Assembly: GCF_001562055.1 (NCBI RefSeq)
Contig: NZ_LLWE01000014.1
Span: 124,001 to 188,000, forward strand
Direction: 5' to 3'
Length of the DNA: 64,000 nt
From: Polycladidibacter stylochi
Lineage (GTDB): Bacteria; Pseudomonadota; Alphaproteobacteria; Rhizobiales; Stappiaceae
A program made the position numbers and the translations under genes. Positions 8,742 through 17,095 of this stretch are shown piece by piece (position 1 is the stretch's first letter; every line of letters begins with the position of its first letter). The notes beneath the pieces are model-generated. The model did no database searches and was not told the origin of the DNA. It was given only the letters and a program-made list of their open reading frames with translations.

Positions 8742-9440
8742 CTAAGTTTGTTTTGTCGCCTTAACGATTACACGTGTGCCCGCAGGAACACGGTTGTAAA
8801 GATCGATGATATCCTGATTAAGCAACCTTATACAGCCGCTGGAAACGTTGCGACCGATCGACCACACTTCTTCGGTGCCATGTAAACGGTAGAGGGTGTC
8901 TTTGCCATTTGCAAATAAATAGAGCGCACGGGCCCCAAGCGGGTTCTCAAGACTTGGTGGCATACCATAGCGATATTGTTCCAACTCAGGCTGCCTTAAT
9001 ATCATCTCAGCAGGTGGCGTCCATGTGGGCCATGCGCGTTTATATTGCACAACAGCATCCCCGGACCAACCAAAGCCTGCACGGCCAACACCCACACCGT
9101 AACGTAACGCTGTGGCGTTTTCTCTCACGAGATAAAGAAAGCGTTGTGCCGGATCAACAACAACAGTTCCAGGCGCTTCACTGCCTTTATAGGGAACTAC
9201 TTGCCTCAAGTACTTGGGGGACTGTATGTCGCGTAGATTGACCGCAGGTATGGGAAAGCGTTCATCCGGCAAACTGGCATAGAGCCCTTTGTAATAATCG
9301 GATGCTCTTTGATCTTGCGGCTCAGCGACAAAACTGGGGGTGATTGTTTTACAACCCGCCAACATCGCCGGAATGGTAAGGGCAAGGAACTTACGACGGT
9401 TTAAGCAATTTGTTTTTCTTTTTTTCAGCTCTTGATGCAT
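8742..9440 (-). CDS. L,D-transpeptidase (YkuD), probable lipoprotein
   Basis: A 232-aa YkuD-domain enzyme that makes 3-3 peptidoglycan cross-links or anchors proteins to peptidoglycan, in the periplasm. Seen: an N-terminal export signal with a twin-arginine-like NRRKF (14-18) and lipobox LAGC with Cys30, then the YkuD fold with catalytic His187 (LHGTE) and Cys203 (SSGCIRL). Length and motif are those of the ErfK/YbiS group common in Hyphomicrobiales. It lies upstream of the RND adaptor on the same strand (about 40 bp between them), so co-transcription is possible, though the function is separate. Confidence 0.92.
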   Translation of the reverse strand: MHQELKKRKTNCLNRRKFLALTIPAMLAGCKTITPSFVAEPQDQRASDYYKGLYASLPDERFPIPAVNLRDIQSPKYLRQVVPYKGSEAPGTVVVDPAQRFLYLVRENATALRYGVGVGRAGFGWSGDAVVQYKRAWPTWTPPAEMILRQPELEQYRYGMPPSLENPLGARALYLFANGKDTLYRLHGTEEVWSIGRNVSSGCIRLLNQDIIDLYNRVPAGTRVIVKATKQT

Positions 9441-9994
9441 CGTTTATCGTTTCTCTTTTATTTCTACTGCGCACAATATCTCTATGTCATCTCTTGAGAT
9501 AAATTACAGTTTCAACGTTAAAATTAACTATAGGTTCTATTAGGTAAGGAATATGGTGTTAATTGGACGCATTTATCCCCATTAAATAAATGTATTCACC
9601 TTTTAACACTTACTTGTGAGCAATAGCTTATGTAAAGTGCTCATTCGTCTCAAATATTGCAACTCGGTCAATTTACAGGTTAACAATTTTCATCTATTAA
9701 TATTTTTATTGTCAACCGCAATCAAATGAAATAAAATTGAGAAATATTAGTTTTTTTCAAAGTAAAGTAATTAATGCAGGCTTCAATATACATTTAAAAT
9801 ATTGTTTGCTTGCAAAATTTTATATTTTGCGCTTGAAATTTATTATTAACATCACATGTTGTGAAAGGTGAGTGTTGTTATGCCACACCTTACATAAACC
9901 AGTTGCGACTGACGGTGACTATATCTAATAGTAATAGCTTAACGCCCTACTCCGTTGTGAGGTTTAAGTTTATCAGCATTAGGTTTCATTCGTT
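9441..9994. other. Divergent AT-rich intergenic region
   Basis: A 554-bp AT-rich spacer between the minus-strand L,D-transpeptidase and the plus-strand padR gene; it must hold both promoters. I see no gene in it. One candidate operator is the dyad TCAC-ATGTT-GTGA at 9852-9864, about 130 bp before padR; PadR-type regulators often bind ATGT/ACAT dyads, but this is only a suggestion. Confidence 0.5.
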
Positions 9995-10522
9995 ATGTCA
10001 ACGCGGAATTTTTGCCTTGCAATTTTATCAATTAAGGATGCAACGGGCTACGAAATACGAAGATTTGCCAAAGGTGACACTTTTAACAGCTTTGTTGGGG
10101 CCAATTTTGGTTCCATATATCCTTGTTTAAAAACGTTACATGCTGAGGAAAAAATAACAATGCGCGTAGAGATGCAAACCAATGCACCTCCTCGCAAGAT
10201 TTACTCTCTCACCCCAAGCGGACGAGAAGAGTTTATCGAGATACTGAATAACAAAGACAAGGAGGACATATATCGTTCTCCTTTTATGCTCATGGCGATG
10301 TTTGCCCCCCTACTGGATCAACAAAGCCTCAAGCAACACCTTATAGAGCGTGAGCAATATATACTTGATAAATTGGCACGCCTAGAGAAGAAGCAAACTA
10401 GTTTTGATAGACCAGCGACACTTTGGACGCTCGGTTACGGGGTGGCAGTATGTAAAGCTGAACTTGCGTTCTTGAAAGAAAACGGCGCTACTCTTGTCGG
10501 TATGGGCCAAAAAAGCAAATAA
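9995..10522 (+). CDS. PadR-family transcriptional regulator
   Basis: A 175-aa protein with an N-terminal winged helix (CLAILSIKDATGYEI, then FGSIYPCLKTLHAEE and a wing ending KIYSLTPSGREEF), the hallmark order of PadR regulators, followed by a C-terminal helical dimerisation domain (about 95-165). PadR proteins usually repress a neighbouring efflux or detoxification operon in response to small aromatic or drug-like ligands. Here the adaptor and pump genes start 36 bp downstream on the same strand, so it probably controls them, and itself, from the upstream promoter. The ribosome-binding site is weak, but no better start is seen. Confidence 0.88.
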   Translation: MSTRNFCLAILSIKDATGYEIRRFAKGDTFNSFVGANFGSIYPCLKTLHAEEKITMRVEMQTNAPPRKIYSLTPSGREEFIEILNNKDKEDIYRSPFMLMAMFAPLLDQQSLKQHLIEREQYILDKLARLEKKQTSFDRPATLWTLGYGVAVCKAELAFLKENGATLVGMGQKSK

Positions 10523-10558
10523 AGCTGTATACTTGCCACTAGGTTGTCGGAGATTACT

Positions 10559-11659
10559 ATGGGAATTCGTTTTTCACATTTATTGGCGATCGGGATCGCA
10601 GGTAGCATAGGCCTATGGATGGCGTCTGGCACTATTGTGCGTAGTGGTGAGGGCGATAACGAAAATTCCACGCCCCCGCCCGCTCAACGGCTGGAAAAAG
10701 CCAGCACTAAACTCTTTACCGTTCGCGTGAAAGAAGTGAGTGCACAACTGCGTCATCCCACACTGGAGATACGCGGCCGCACCGAGGCTGATGCCAAGGT
10801 TGAAGTTAAAGCCGAAACAAATGGACGCGTTGTTAAGCGTATTGTGCAAGAGGGCAGTAAAGTAAAGACAGGTGATTTACTTTGTGTTCTTGATCGTGGC
10901 GCACGAGAAGCAAGGGTATTGCAAGCTAACGCCAGACTTGCTCAGGCTGAAATAAATTACAAAGCGACCACACAGCTTCAGGGCAAAGGTTTCATCGCGG
11001 ACAATAAAATTGCCGAGATGAAAGCAACGCTTGATGGCGCTAAAGCAAGTCTGCGCGAAGCCGAAGTGGAGCTGTCTAGGACAGAAATTCGTTCACCTAT
11101 TGACGGTGTTATTGAAGCCCCGATTACTGAAGTCGGCTCGATGCTGGCAATGGGTGGCACCTGTGCAAAAGTTGTTAACCCAAACCCAATGCTAATGATT
11201 GGCGCTGTCTCTGAAAACAACGTGCAGAAAATTCACGTAGGTCAAGTTGCCAAGGTAAAACTCATAGGTGGTAAGGTTGTAACGGGTGCCGTACGTTATA
11301 TCGCCCAGTCGTCGGACATGAATACACGAACTTTCAGAGTTGAAATCGAAATTCCCAATTCTGACCACAGTTTGCGTGATGGCCTCACCGCGACAGCATT
11401 TCTTGCGCTTGATACGCAAAATGTTCACTTCATTTCACCTGGAGTTTTGACATTAAGTGATGAGGGCAGCATTGGTGTTCGCGCGGTGGATGAAAACGAT
11501 ACTGTTGTATTTTATCCTGTTGAGATTGTAGGCGGTGATACCGATGGCGTCTGGCTTGACGGATTACCTGCAAAGTTCCGTCTTATTACTGTTGGCCAAG
11601 ATTTTGTTAAGGCCGGCGAGGTGGTTGAACCAGTCTTAGAGCGCGTGGAGGCGAACTAA
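10559..11659 (+). CDS. RND efflux periplasmic adaptor (membrane fusion protein)
   Basis: About 366 aa. Seen: N-terminal anchor helix (about 5-20), a proline-rich linker, lipoyl half-motifs (VKAETNGRVVKRIVQEGSK and IRSPIDGVIEAP), a helical hairpin between them, and C-terminal beta-barrel domains. It joins the downstream pump to an outer-membrane channel. ATG at 10559 is chosen because GGAG stands six bases upstream; a TTG at 10544 would put that site inside the gene. The stop overlaps the pump's ATG (TAATG), indicating translational coupling. The PadR gene is directly upstream. Confidence 0.92.
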   Translation: MGIRFSHLLAIGIAGSIGLWMASGTIVRSGEGDNENSTPPPAQRLEKASTKLFTVRVKEVSAQLRHPTLEIRGRTEADAKVEVKAETNGRVVKRIVQEGSKVKTGDLLCVLDRGAREARVLQANARLAQAEINYKATTQLQGKGFIADNKIAEMKATLDGAKASLREAEVELSRTEIRSPIDGVIEAPITEVGSMLAMGGTCAKVVNPNPMLMIGAVSENNVQKIHVGQVAKVKLIGGKVVTGAVRYIAQSSDMNTRTFRVEIEIPNSDHSLRDGLTATAFLALDTQNVHFISPGVLTLSDEGSIGVRAVDENDTVVFYPVEIVGGDTDGVWLDGLPAKFRLITVGQDFVKAGEVVEPVLERVEAN

Positions 11660-14600
11660 TGACGAACGCTCTTGAGGGCATTCTAAATCGCCCGAAAACC
11701 ATTTTTTCATTAATGATCGCAATATTGATTGCCGGTATTATTGCTTTTTTGACTATTCCCAAAGAAGCCGCGCCCAATATTGATATTCCGTTCTATTACA
11801 TTTCAATTTCACAACAAGGTATATCCCCTGAAGACGGGGAGCGCTTAATTGCGCGGCCTATGGAAACAGAACTGCGTGGCCTTGAGGGGCTGAAAGAAAT
11901 TACCACCATGTCAACCGAGGGGCATGTGGGTATATTACTTGAGTTCCACATTGATGTTTCCAAGGATAAAGCGCTTGCTGATGTGCGTGAGAAAGTGGAC
12001 CTTGCCAAAAGCAAGATACCAGCTGATGCGGACGAGCCATCCGTGAACTCCTTTAATATGGCTTTGAACCCCACCATGTTCATTGCTGTATACGGTGATG
12101 TGAGTGAGCGCACACTCTATCATGAAGCACGAAAACTCAAGGATGTCATTGAGGCGGTCCCGACCGTTAAGTCTGCAGATTTATCTGGCCATCGTGAAGA
12201 ACTGCTGGAAGTCACGATCGATACCATGAAAATGGAAAGTTACTCCATTACACAGGCAGAGCTTTTGCGCACTGTAACGCAAAACAACCAGTTGATTGCC
12301 GCGGGCTTTATCGATGGTGCCGGCGGGCGGTTCTCGATTAAAGTACCTGGGCTCGTTGAAACGGCTCGGGACGTCTATTCTATTCCCCTAAAACAAGCAG
12401 GGGAAGCGGTGGTCACACTGGGCGACATTGCAACTATTCGCCGGACATTCAAGGACCATTCCAGCTATTCTTTGGTGAACGGCAAAAAAGCGATCACTCT
12501 AGAAGTCGTTAAGCGACTTGGTCAAAATGTGATTGAAAATAACCAAGCGGTTATGGAGGCCGTTAATAAAGCAACAGCCAATACGCCGAGTACGATCAAG
12601 ACGAGCTTTATGCTTGATGATTCTAAAAAAGTCGACGTTATGCTAGGTTCGTTGCAAACATCTATCATGACAGCAATTATGCTGGTTATGATTGTTGTGG
12701 TGGCATCGCTTGGCTTGAAATCCGCCTTGTTGGTCGGTTTGGCAATTCCCACCTCCTTTATGACCGGCTTCTTTATACTGTCAATGTCGGGTATGACCGT
12801 GAATAATATGGTTATGTTTGGCTTGGTTTTGACGGTAGGTATGCTTGTTGATGGTGCCATTGTTATGGTGGAGTATGCCGACCGCAAAGTAGCTGAAGGA
12901 ATGAATGCAACCCAGGCATATATCCGCGCCTCGCGTTTAATGTTCTGGCCTATTGTTTCTTCAACAGCAACCACTATCGCCGCCTTCCTGCCAATGTTGA
13001 TGTGGCCTGGAATCATGGGCAAGTTTATGAGTTACTTGCCATTAATGGTTATCATTGTGTTGATTTCGGCCCTAGCGACTGCATTGGTATTCCTACCGGT
13101 AACCGGTGGTATCATGTCTTCGGTATTCCGGTTTATCAGCCGTCATGGTGAGGCGTTTTTAGGGCTGCTTATAGGCACATGCGTTGGTATTGTACTGGTT
13201 GATCTGCCCTATCTAGCGATACCCGAGGAAGGCAAGGCACTTGTTATTATTGCACTGGCACTAATTTGCGGCTGGTTTTTACGCCCATTGTTTAAACCAG
13301 TCATGAATTACTCGCGGCGCAAAGCGGCCGAACGCCATGCGCAAGAGCTGGAAGATGGTAAAATTTTCCTTGGCAAGCGCTTTGATCCGAAGAAAGTAAA
13401 AGGTGCAACCGGCGTTTACGTGCGTGCCCTTGCCAAAATGGCAAGTACGCCAATTGGTAATATTGCCACTCTGGTCGGTATGGTATTACTTTGTTTTGGC
13501 ATCATAAGCTACTTCATGCAAAACAGTAAGGGTGTTGAGAACTTTGTAGAAAGTGAACCATTACTTGCGCAGGCTTATGTGTCAGCTCGCGGTAATATGT
13601 CCGTTGAGGAGGCCTTTAAACTGGTGCAAGAGGTTGACAACATCATCATCAATGTTGATGGGATTAAAGATGTTGTAACAACAGCTTTTCCAAGTGGCTC
13701 CAAGACCAGTATGCAAGACATTCCTGCTGACTTGATTGGTCAGGTTTATTTCGAGTTTACCGATTTTTGCTGTCGGCGTAACAGTGAAGCGATTTTTAAT
13801 GAAATTCGAGAGAAGACCAGTAAAATTGCAGGTATTAAAGTTGAGGTCCGCGCTGAAGAAGGTGGCCCCCCTCAAGGTAAGGACGTTCAAGTAGAAGTTA
13901 AATCAACGGATTATGCTTTACTTGATGGTGTTGTTGATCGTGTTCGCACGAAACTGGAAAGTATGGAGGGTCTTCGCGACTTTGAAGACGGGCGTCCCCT
14001 GCCCGGTATTGAATGGTTGCTCAGTATTGACCGGGCACAGGCCGCCAGGTATCAAGCGCAAATTGTGCCTGTCGGTGCCATGGTTCAGCTTGTCACGAAC
14101 GGCATCAAGATTGGCAGTTATCGCCCCACGGATTCTGAGGATGAAGTCGATATCCGTGTGCGTTTGCCCGAACAGCAACGTACGCTTGAGCGCATTGACC
14201 AGTTACGCTTGCAAACGCAGCTTGGCCAAGTCCCGCTTTCCAACTTTATCAAGCAAAGCCCACAGCAAAAGGTTTCGACCATTATTCGCCGTGATGGCTA
14301 TTACGTGATGGATGTGAAAGCGAACGTGGATAAAGCTGCCGGTTACTTGCCTGATAACAAGGTTCAAGAGCTCAAAACCTGGATTGATAGCGAGCAGTGG
14401 CCCGAAGGTGTTACTCTTGGCTTTAGAGGGAATGAAGAGAGCCAGCAAGAGTCTGCTGCATTCTTGCAAAAAGCAATGCTGGCCTCGTTATTCTTGATGT
14501 TTGCGATTTTGCTGACACAGTATAACAGCTTCTACCAAACGTTCCTGACACTCTCGACCGTAGTCATGAGTATGGTCGGCGTGATGTTGGGGATGGCTAT

Positions 14601-15147
14601 CACCGGCCAGAAGTTCTCTGTGGTTATGACAGGTACGGGGGTTTTAGCCCTGGCAGGTATTGTGGTTAACAACTCGATTGTTTTGATCGATACCTATAAC
14701 CGCTTCCGCCATGACGGCATGGTTCCCGTGGATGCAATTTTAAAAACATGTACCCAGCGGATTCGGCCTATCCTATTGACTACCATTACGACAATTGCCG
14801 GTTTGATACCGATGGCGACGCAAATCAGTTTTGATTTTGCCGGACGTGTCATCTCCATCAACCAGTTTGGTTCCGAGTGGTGGGTGTCATTGGCGACGGC
14901 TGTCATTTCCGGCCTCGCTTTTTCCACGCTGCTCACCTTGATCGTGATACCCACGCTGATTGCAATGCCTTCTGTGTGGTATCAGGCTTGGCGAAACCGG
15001 AAGAGAAAGAGCCAAAAGAAACTAAATGAACTCTTTTCAACCGATGGCTTTAGTCCCGCTGGAAATGACATGGGGGATATCAAAGAGGTTGAAACACCAG
15101 AGTTTATTGGGGTTAAGCCGCGAAAATCTACCGAGGCAGCCGAATAA
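11659..15147 (+). CDS. Large RND-family efflux permease with extra mid-domain
   Basis: A 1162-aa RND pump, over 100 residues longer than the usual 1030-1050. Seen: TM1 (about 13-32), periplasmic loop, TM2-TM6 from about 335 to 482, TM4 with Asp398 followed by Gly (MLVDGAIVMVEYAD), so one acidic residue replaces the usual Asp-Asp pair. Between TM6 and TM7 there is an added segment (about 495-595) with two more hydrophobic stretches (about 499-518 and 527-545) and a charged linker; TM7 is near 602-620. The C-terminal tail after the last TM is about 50 residues and charged. Substrate unknown. It ends the padR-adaptor-pump operon and is followed by a terminator. Confidence 0.9.
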   Translation: MTNALEGILNRPKTIFSLMIAILIAGIIAFLTIPKEAAPNIDIPFYYISISQQGISPEDGERLIARPMETELRGLEGLKEITTMSTEGHVGILLEFHIDVSKDKALADVREKVDLAKSKIPADADEPSVNSFNMALNPTMFIAVYGDVSERTLYHEARKLKDVIEAVPTVKSADLSGHREELLEVTIDTMKMESYSITQAELLRTVTQNNQLIAAGFIDGAGGRFSIKVPGLVETARDVYSIPLKQAGEAVVTLGDIATIRRTFKDHSSYSLVNGKKAITLEVVKRLGQNVIENNQAVMEAVNKATANTPSTIKTSFMLDDSKKVDVMLGSLQTSIMTAIMLVMIVVVASLGLKSALLVGLAIPTSFMTGFFILSMSGMTVNNMVMFGLVLTVGMLVDGAIVMVEYADRKVAEGMNATQAYIRASRLMFWPIVSSTATTIAAFLPMLMWPGIMGKFMSYLPLMVIIVLISALATALVFLPVTGGIMSSVFRFISRHGEAFLGLLIGTCVGIVLVDLPYLAIPEEGKALVIIALALICGWFLRPLFKPVMNYSRRKAAERHAQELEDGKIFLGKRFDPKKVKGATGVYVRALAKMASTPIGNIATLVGMVLLCFGIISYFMQNSKGVENFVESEPLLAQAYVSARGNMSVEEAFKLVQEVDNIIINVDGIKDVVTTAFPSGSKTSMQDIPADLIGQVYFEFTDFCCRRNSEAIFNEIREKTSKIAGIKVEVRAEEGGPPQGKDVQVEVKSTDYALLDGVVDRVRTKLESMEGLRDFEDGRPLPGIEWLLSIDRAQAARYQAQIVPVGAMVQLVTNGIKIGSYRPTDSEDEVDIRVRLPEQQRTLERIDQLRLQTQLGQVPLSNFIKQSPQQKVSTIIRRDGYYVMDVKANVDKAAGYLPDNKVQELKTWIDSEQWPEGVTLGFRGNEESQQESAAFLQKAMLASLFLMFAILLTQYNSFYQTFLTLSTVVMSMVGVMLGMAITGQKFSVVMTGTGVLALAGIVVNNSIVLIDTYNRFRHDGMVPVDAILKTCTQRIRPILLTTITTIAGLIPMATQISFDFAGRVISINQFGSEWWVSLATAVISGLAFSTLLTLIVIPTLIAMPSVWYQAWRNRKRKSQKKLNELFSTDGFSPAGNDMGDIKEVETPEFIGVKPRKSTEAAE

Positions 15148-15182
15148 GCAACGGTCTTTACCTATCTTACTATGACAAAAAA

Positions 15183-15216
15183 CAAGGCCCTGCTGAATTG
15201 CAGGGCCTTGTTTTGT
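15183..15216. terminator. Bidirectional intrinsic terminator
   Basis: Perfect 11-bp stem CAAGGCCCTGC (15183-15193) with GCAGGGCCTTG (15200-15210). T-tracts follow on both strands (TTTTGTTT on plus, TTTTTTG on minus), so it ends both the RND operon and the convergent pssA transcript. Confidence 0.93.
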
Positions 15217-15291
15217 TTAGTTTTGGCTGAGTGCTATCTATTTATTGATATCACTTCATATTTCCAGAGCGCTTTTTGCTTTGTAGCTAGC

Positions 15292-16200
15292 TTAATCATT
15301 CTTATTTTTCTTTTCATGGCTCACAATAACTGTGTCGTCTTCATCATCAAATGAGATGCTGACGCTATCATCATCACACCACTGCGACGTACCATCCTTT
15401 TTGCAAAGTTTTTTATAGGAGCGCCAAGAAAATGGGATCGAGATAAGGTAGGCGATTGTGATGACAGTCAAAAACTGGAACGGGTAACTGATCAGTAAGC
15501 CGACAAGTGCAACCAAAACAACGATTATTGGCATTACAAGCTGGCGCTTTATTCGAGTTCCCATTTGCTTACCAGAATAGGTTGGCAATTGACTAACCAT
15601 CAAAAGACCGGAAAACACCGTATAAATGGCAACCAGCGGGGCCGCATCATTGTAATGGGGCAAGCCAAGTTGTTCCATATATAATGGAAGCAGAACAATA
15701 ATCGCGCCGGCTGGAGCGGGCACACCGGTAAAAAACCTATTCGCCCATGCCGGTTTGTTGGGATCATCTAACGCGACATTAAATCGTGCCAATCGCAATG
15801 CACCTGAAATTGCGTAGAGCATTGCAGCGAGCCAACCAAGAGATTCAAAGCCCTCTAAAATCCAAGCATAAATCAGGATCGCCGGTGCAACCCCAAAATT
15901 GACGAAGTCAGCCAGTGAATCCAGCTCTGCACCAAACTTGGATGTCCCGTTTAATAATCGTGCCACACGGCCGTCCAGACCATCAAGAATTGCGGCTAGG
16001 AAGATTGCGAGTAATGCAATACTCCAACGCTCTTCGATTGCCATGCGAATGGATGTTAGGCCAGCACAAAGGGCAAGTAACGTGACCATATTCGGTATTA
16101 TCAGGCGTAGAGGAACCCGCTTAAAACGGGCTCCCCTTTTTTCAGTTACACTTTGATAACTCTCGGTTTGGTTATCTGGTGCAGGGCTTGATGTATTCAC
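15292..16200 (-). CDS. pssA: CDP-diacylglycerol-serine O-phosphatidyltransferase
   Basis: A 302-aa inner-membrane enzyme that makes phosphatidylserine from CDP-diacylglycerol and serine. Seen: the CDP-alcohol phosphotransferase motif with Asp76-Gly77, Ala80-Arg81, Gly90, Asp94 and Asp98 (DGRVARL...GAELDSLAD), and about eight hydrophobic helices. This is the integral-membrane type II enzyme, not the peripheral enterobacterial one. The last 30 residues are an acidic, probably cytosolic tail (DDDSVSISFDDEDD), unusual but seen in variable form in the family. It lies 24 bp downstream of psd on the same strand, so substrate and product enzymes for phosphatidylethanolamine synthesis are co-expressed. 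Confidence 0.95.
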   Translation of the reverse strand: MNTSSPAPDNQTESYQSVTEKRGARFKRVPLRLIIPNMVTLLALCAGLTSIRMAIEERWSIALLAIFLAAILDGLDGRVARLLNGTSKFGAELDSLADFVNFGVAPAILIYAWILEGFESLGWLAAMLYAISGALRLARFNVALDDPNKPAWANRFFTGVPAPAGAIIVLLPLYMEQLGLPHYNDAAPLVAIYTVFSGLLMVSQLPTYSGKQMGTRIKRQLVMPIIVVLVALVGLLISYPFQFLTVITIAYLISIPFSWRSYKKLCKKDGTSQWCDDDSVSISFDDEDDTVIVSHEKKNKND

Positions 16201-16224
16201 AGCCTATTCCTTGTGCATTCCAAA

Positions 16225-16926
16225 TCATGAAACCCGTGAAATGGCATCGCTTTGGTTGGTCGCTTTGAGATCTGCCAGTATAGATTCACCTGAAACCATC
16301 GTTTGTCCTAGTGAAACAGATGGTTTGGTTCCCAGTGGCATGTATACATCCAGACGTGAGCCAAAACGGATCAAGCCAAAACGCTCGCCAGCACTGATGG
16401 TTTCGTCTTCCTTGACAAAACAAACAATTCGGCGTGCCACCAAGCCTGCAATTTGAACCACACCAATGCGGGTGTCATCGTTTTCAATCACAATACCATT
16501 GCGTTCGTTATGCTCGCTCGCTTTGTCCAGCTCTGCGTTCAAGAACTTGCCAGCCTTGTAGGCCACACGTTTGATGCGACCTTGCATCGGCGCTCGGTTC
16601 ACATGACAGTTAAAAACATTCATGAAAATACAGACGCGCATCATGGGCTCTTCGCCCATATCCAGCTCTTTTGGTGGTACTGCAGGCCCCATAAGGCAAA
16701 CGGTGCCATCTGCCGGGGAGACGATCAAACCATCGCGAACCGGGGTTACACGCGGTGGGTCGCGGAAGAAGTAACAAACCCAAACCGTTAGGATTAAACC
16801 AATCCAAAATAGCGGCGCGAAAAACCACCCCAAAATAATGGTGGAAATTGCTGCGATGGCAATAAAAGGATAGCCCTCGCGGTGAATAGGAACAAATGTC
16901 TTGCTAATTGTGTCAGCTAAGGACAT
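16225..16926 (-). CDS. psd: Phosphatidylserine decarboxylase (short type)
   Basis: A 233-aa pyruvoyl-dependent decarboxylase that turns phosphatidylserine into phosphatidylethanolamine at the inner membrane. Seen: an N-terminal hydrophobic hairpin (about 20-50), then the core with the His in NCHVNRAP and the self-cleavage site Gly189-Ser190 in IRFGSRLD, where the serine becomes the pyruvoyl group. The short length and FGSR site mark the type found in alphaproteobacteria, in place of the longer LGST type. It lies between the Atm1-like exporter (170 bp upstream, same strand) and pssA. Confidence 0.95.
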   Translation of the reverse strand: MSLADTISKTFVPIHREGYPFIAIAAISTIILGWFFAPLFWIGLILTVWVCYFFRDPPRVTPVRDGLIVSPADGTVCLMGPAVPPKELDMGEEPMMRVCIFMNVFNCHVNRAPMQGRIKRVAYKAGKFLNAELDKASEHNERNGIVIENDDTRIGVVQIAGLVARRIVCFVKEDETISAGERFGLIRFGSRLDVYMPLGTKPSVSLGQTMVSGESILADLKATNQSDAISRVS

Positions 16927-17095
16927 ACAAGCCGCCTTCTTTTAACTCAGGTCAAACAAGAATACACCCAATCTCTTTCAGCAATGGTAACATTTGTTAG
17001 CAAGCTTTTGTCAAAAAGAAAGGTGTATTCTCTTTGCTCCTGTATTACCCTTGTGGCGGCAAGGTTTCAATCTCGCTTTCTTCGGCTGTTTCTTT

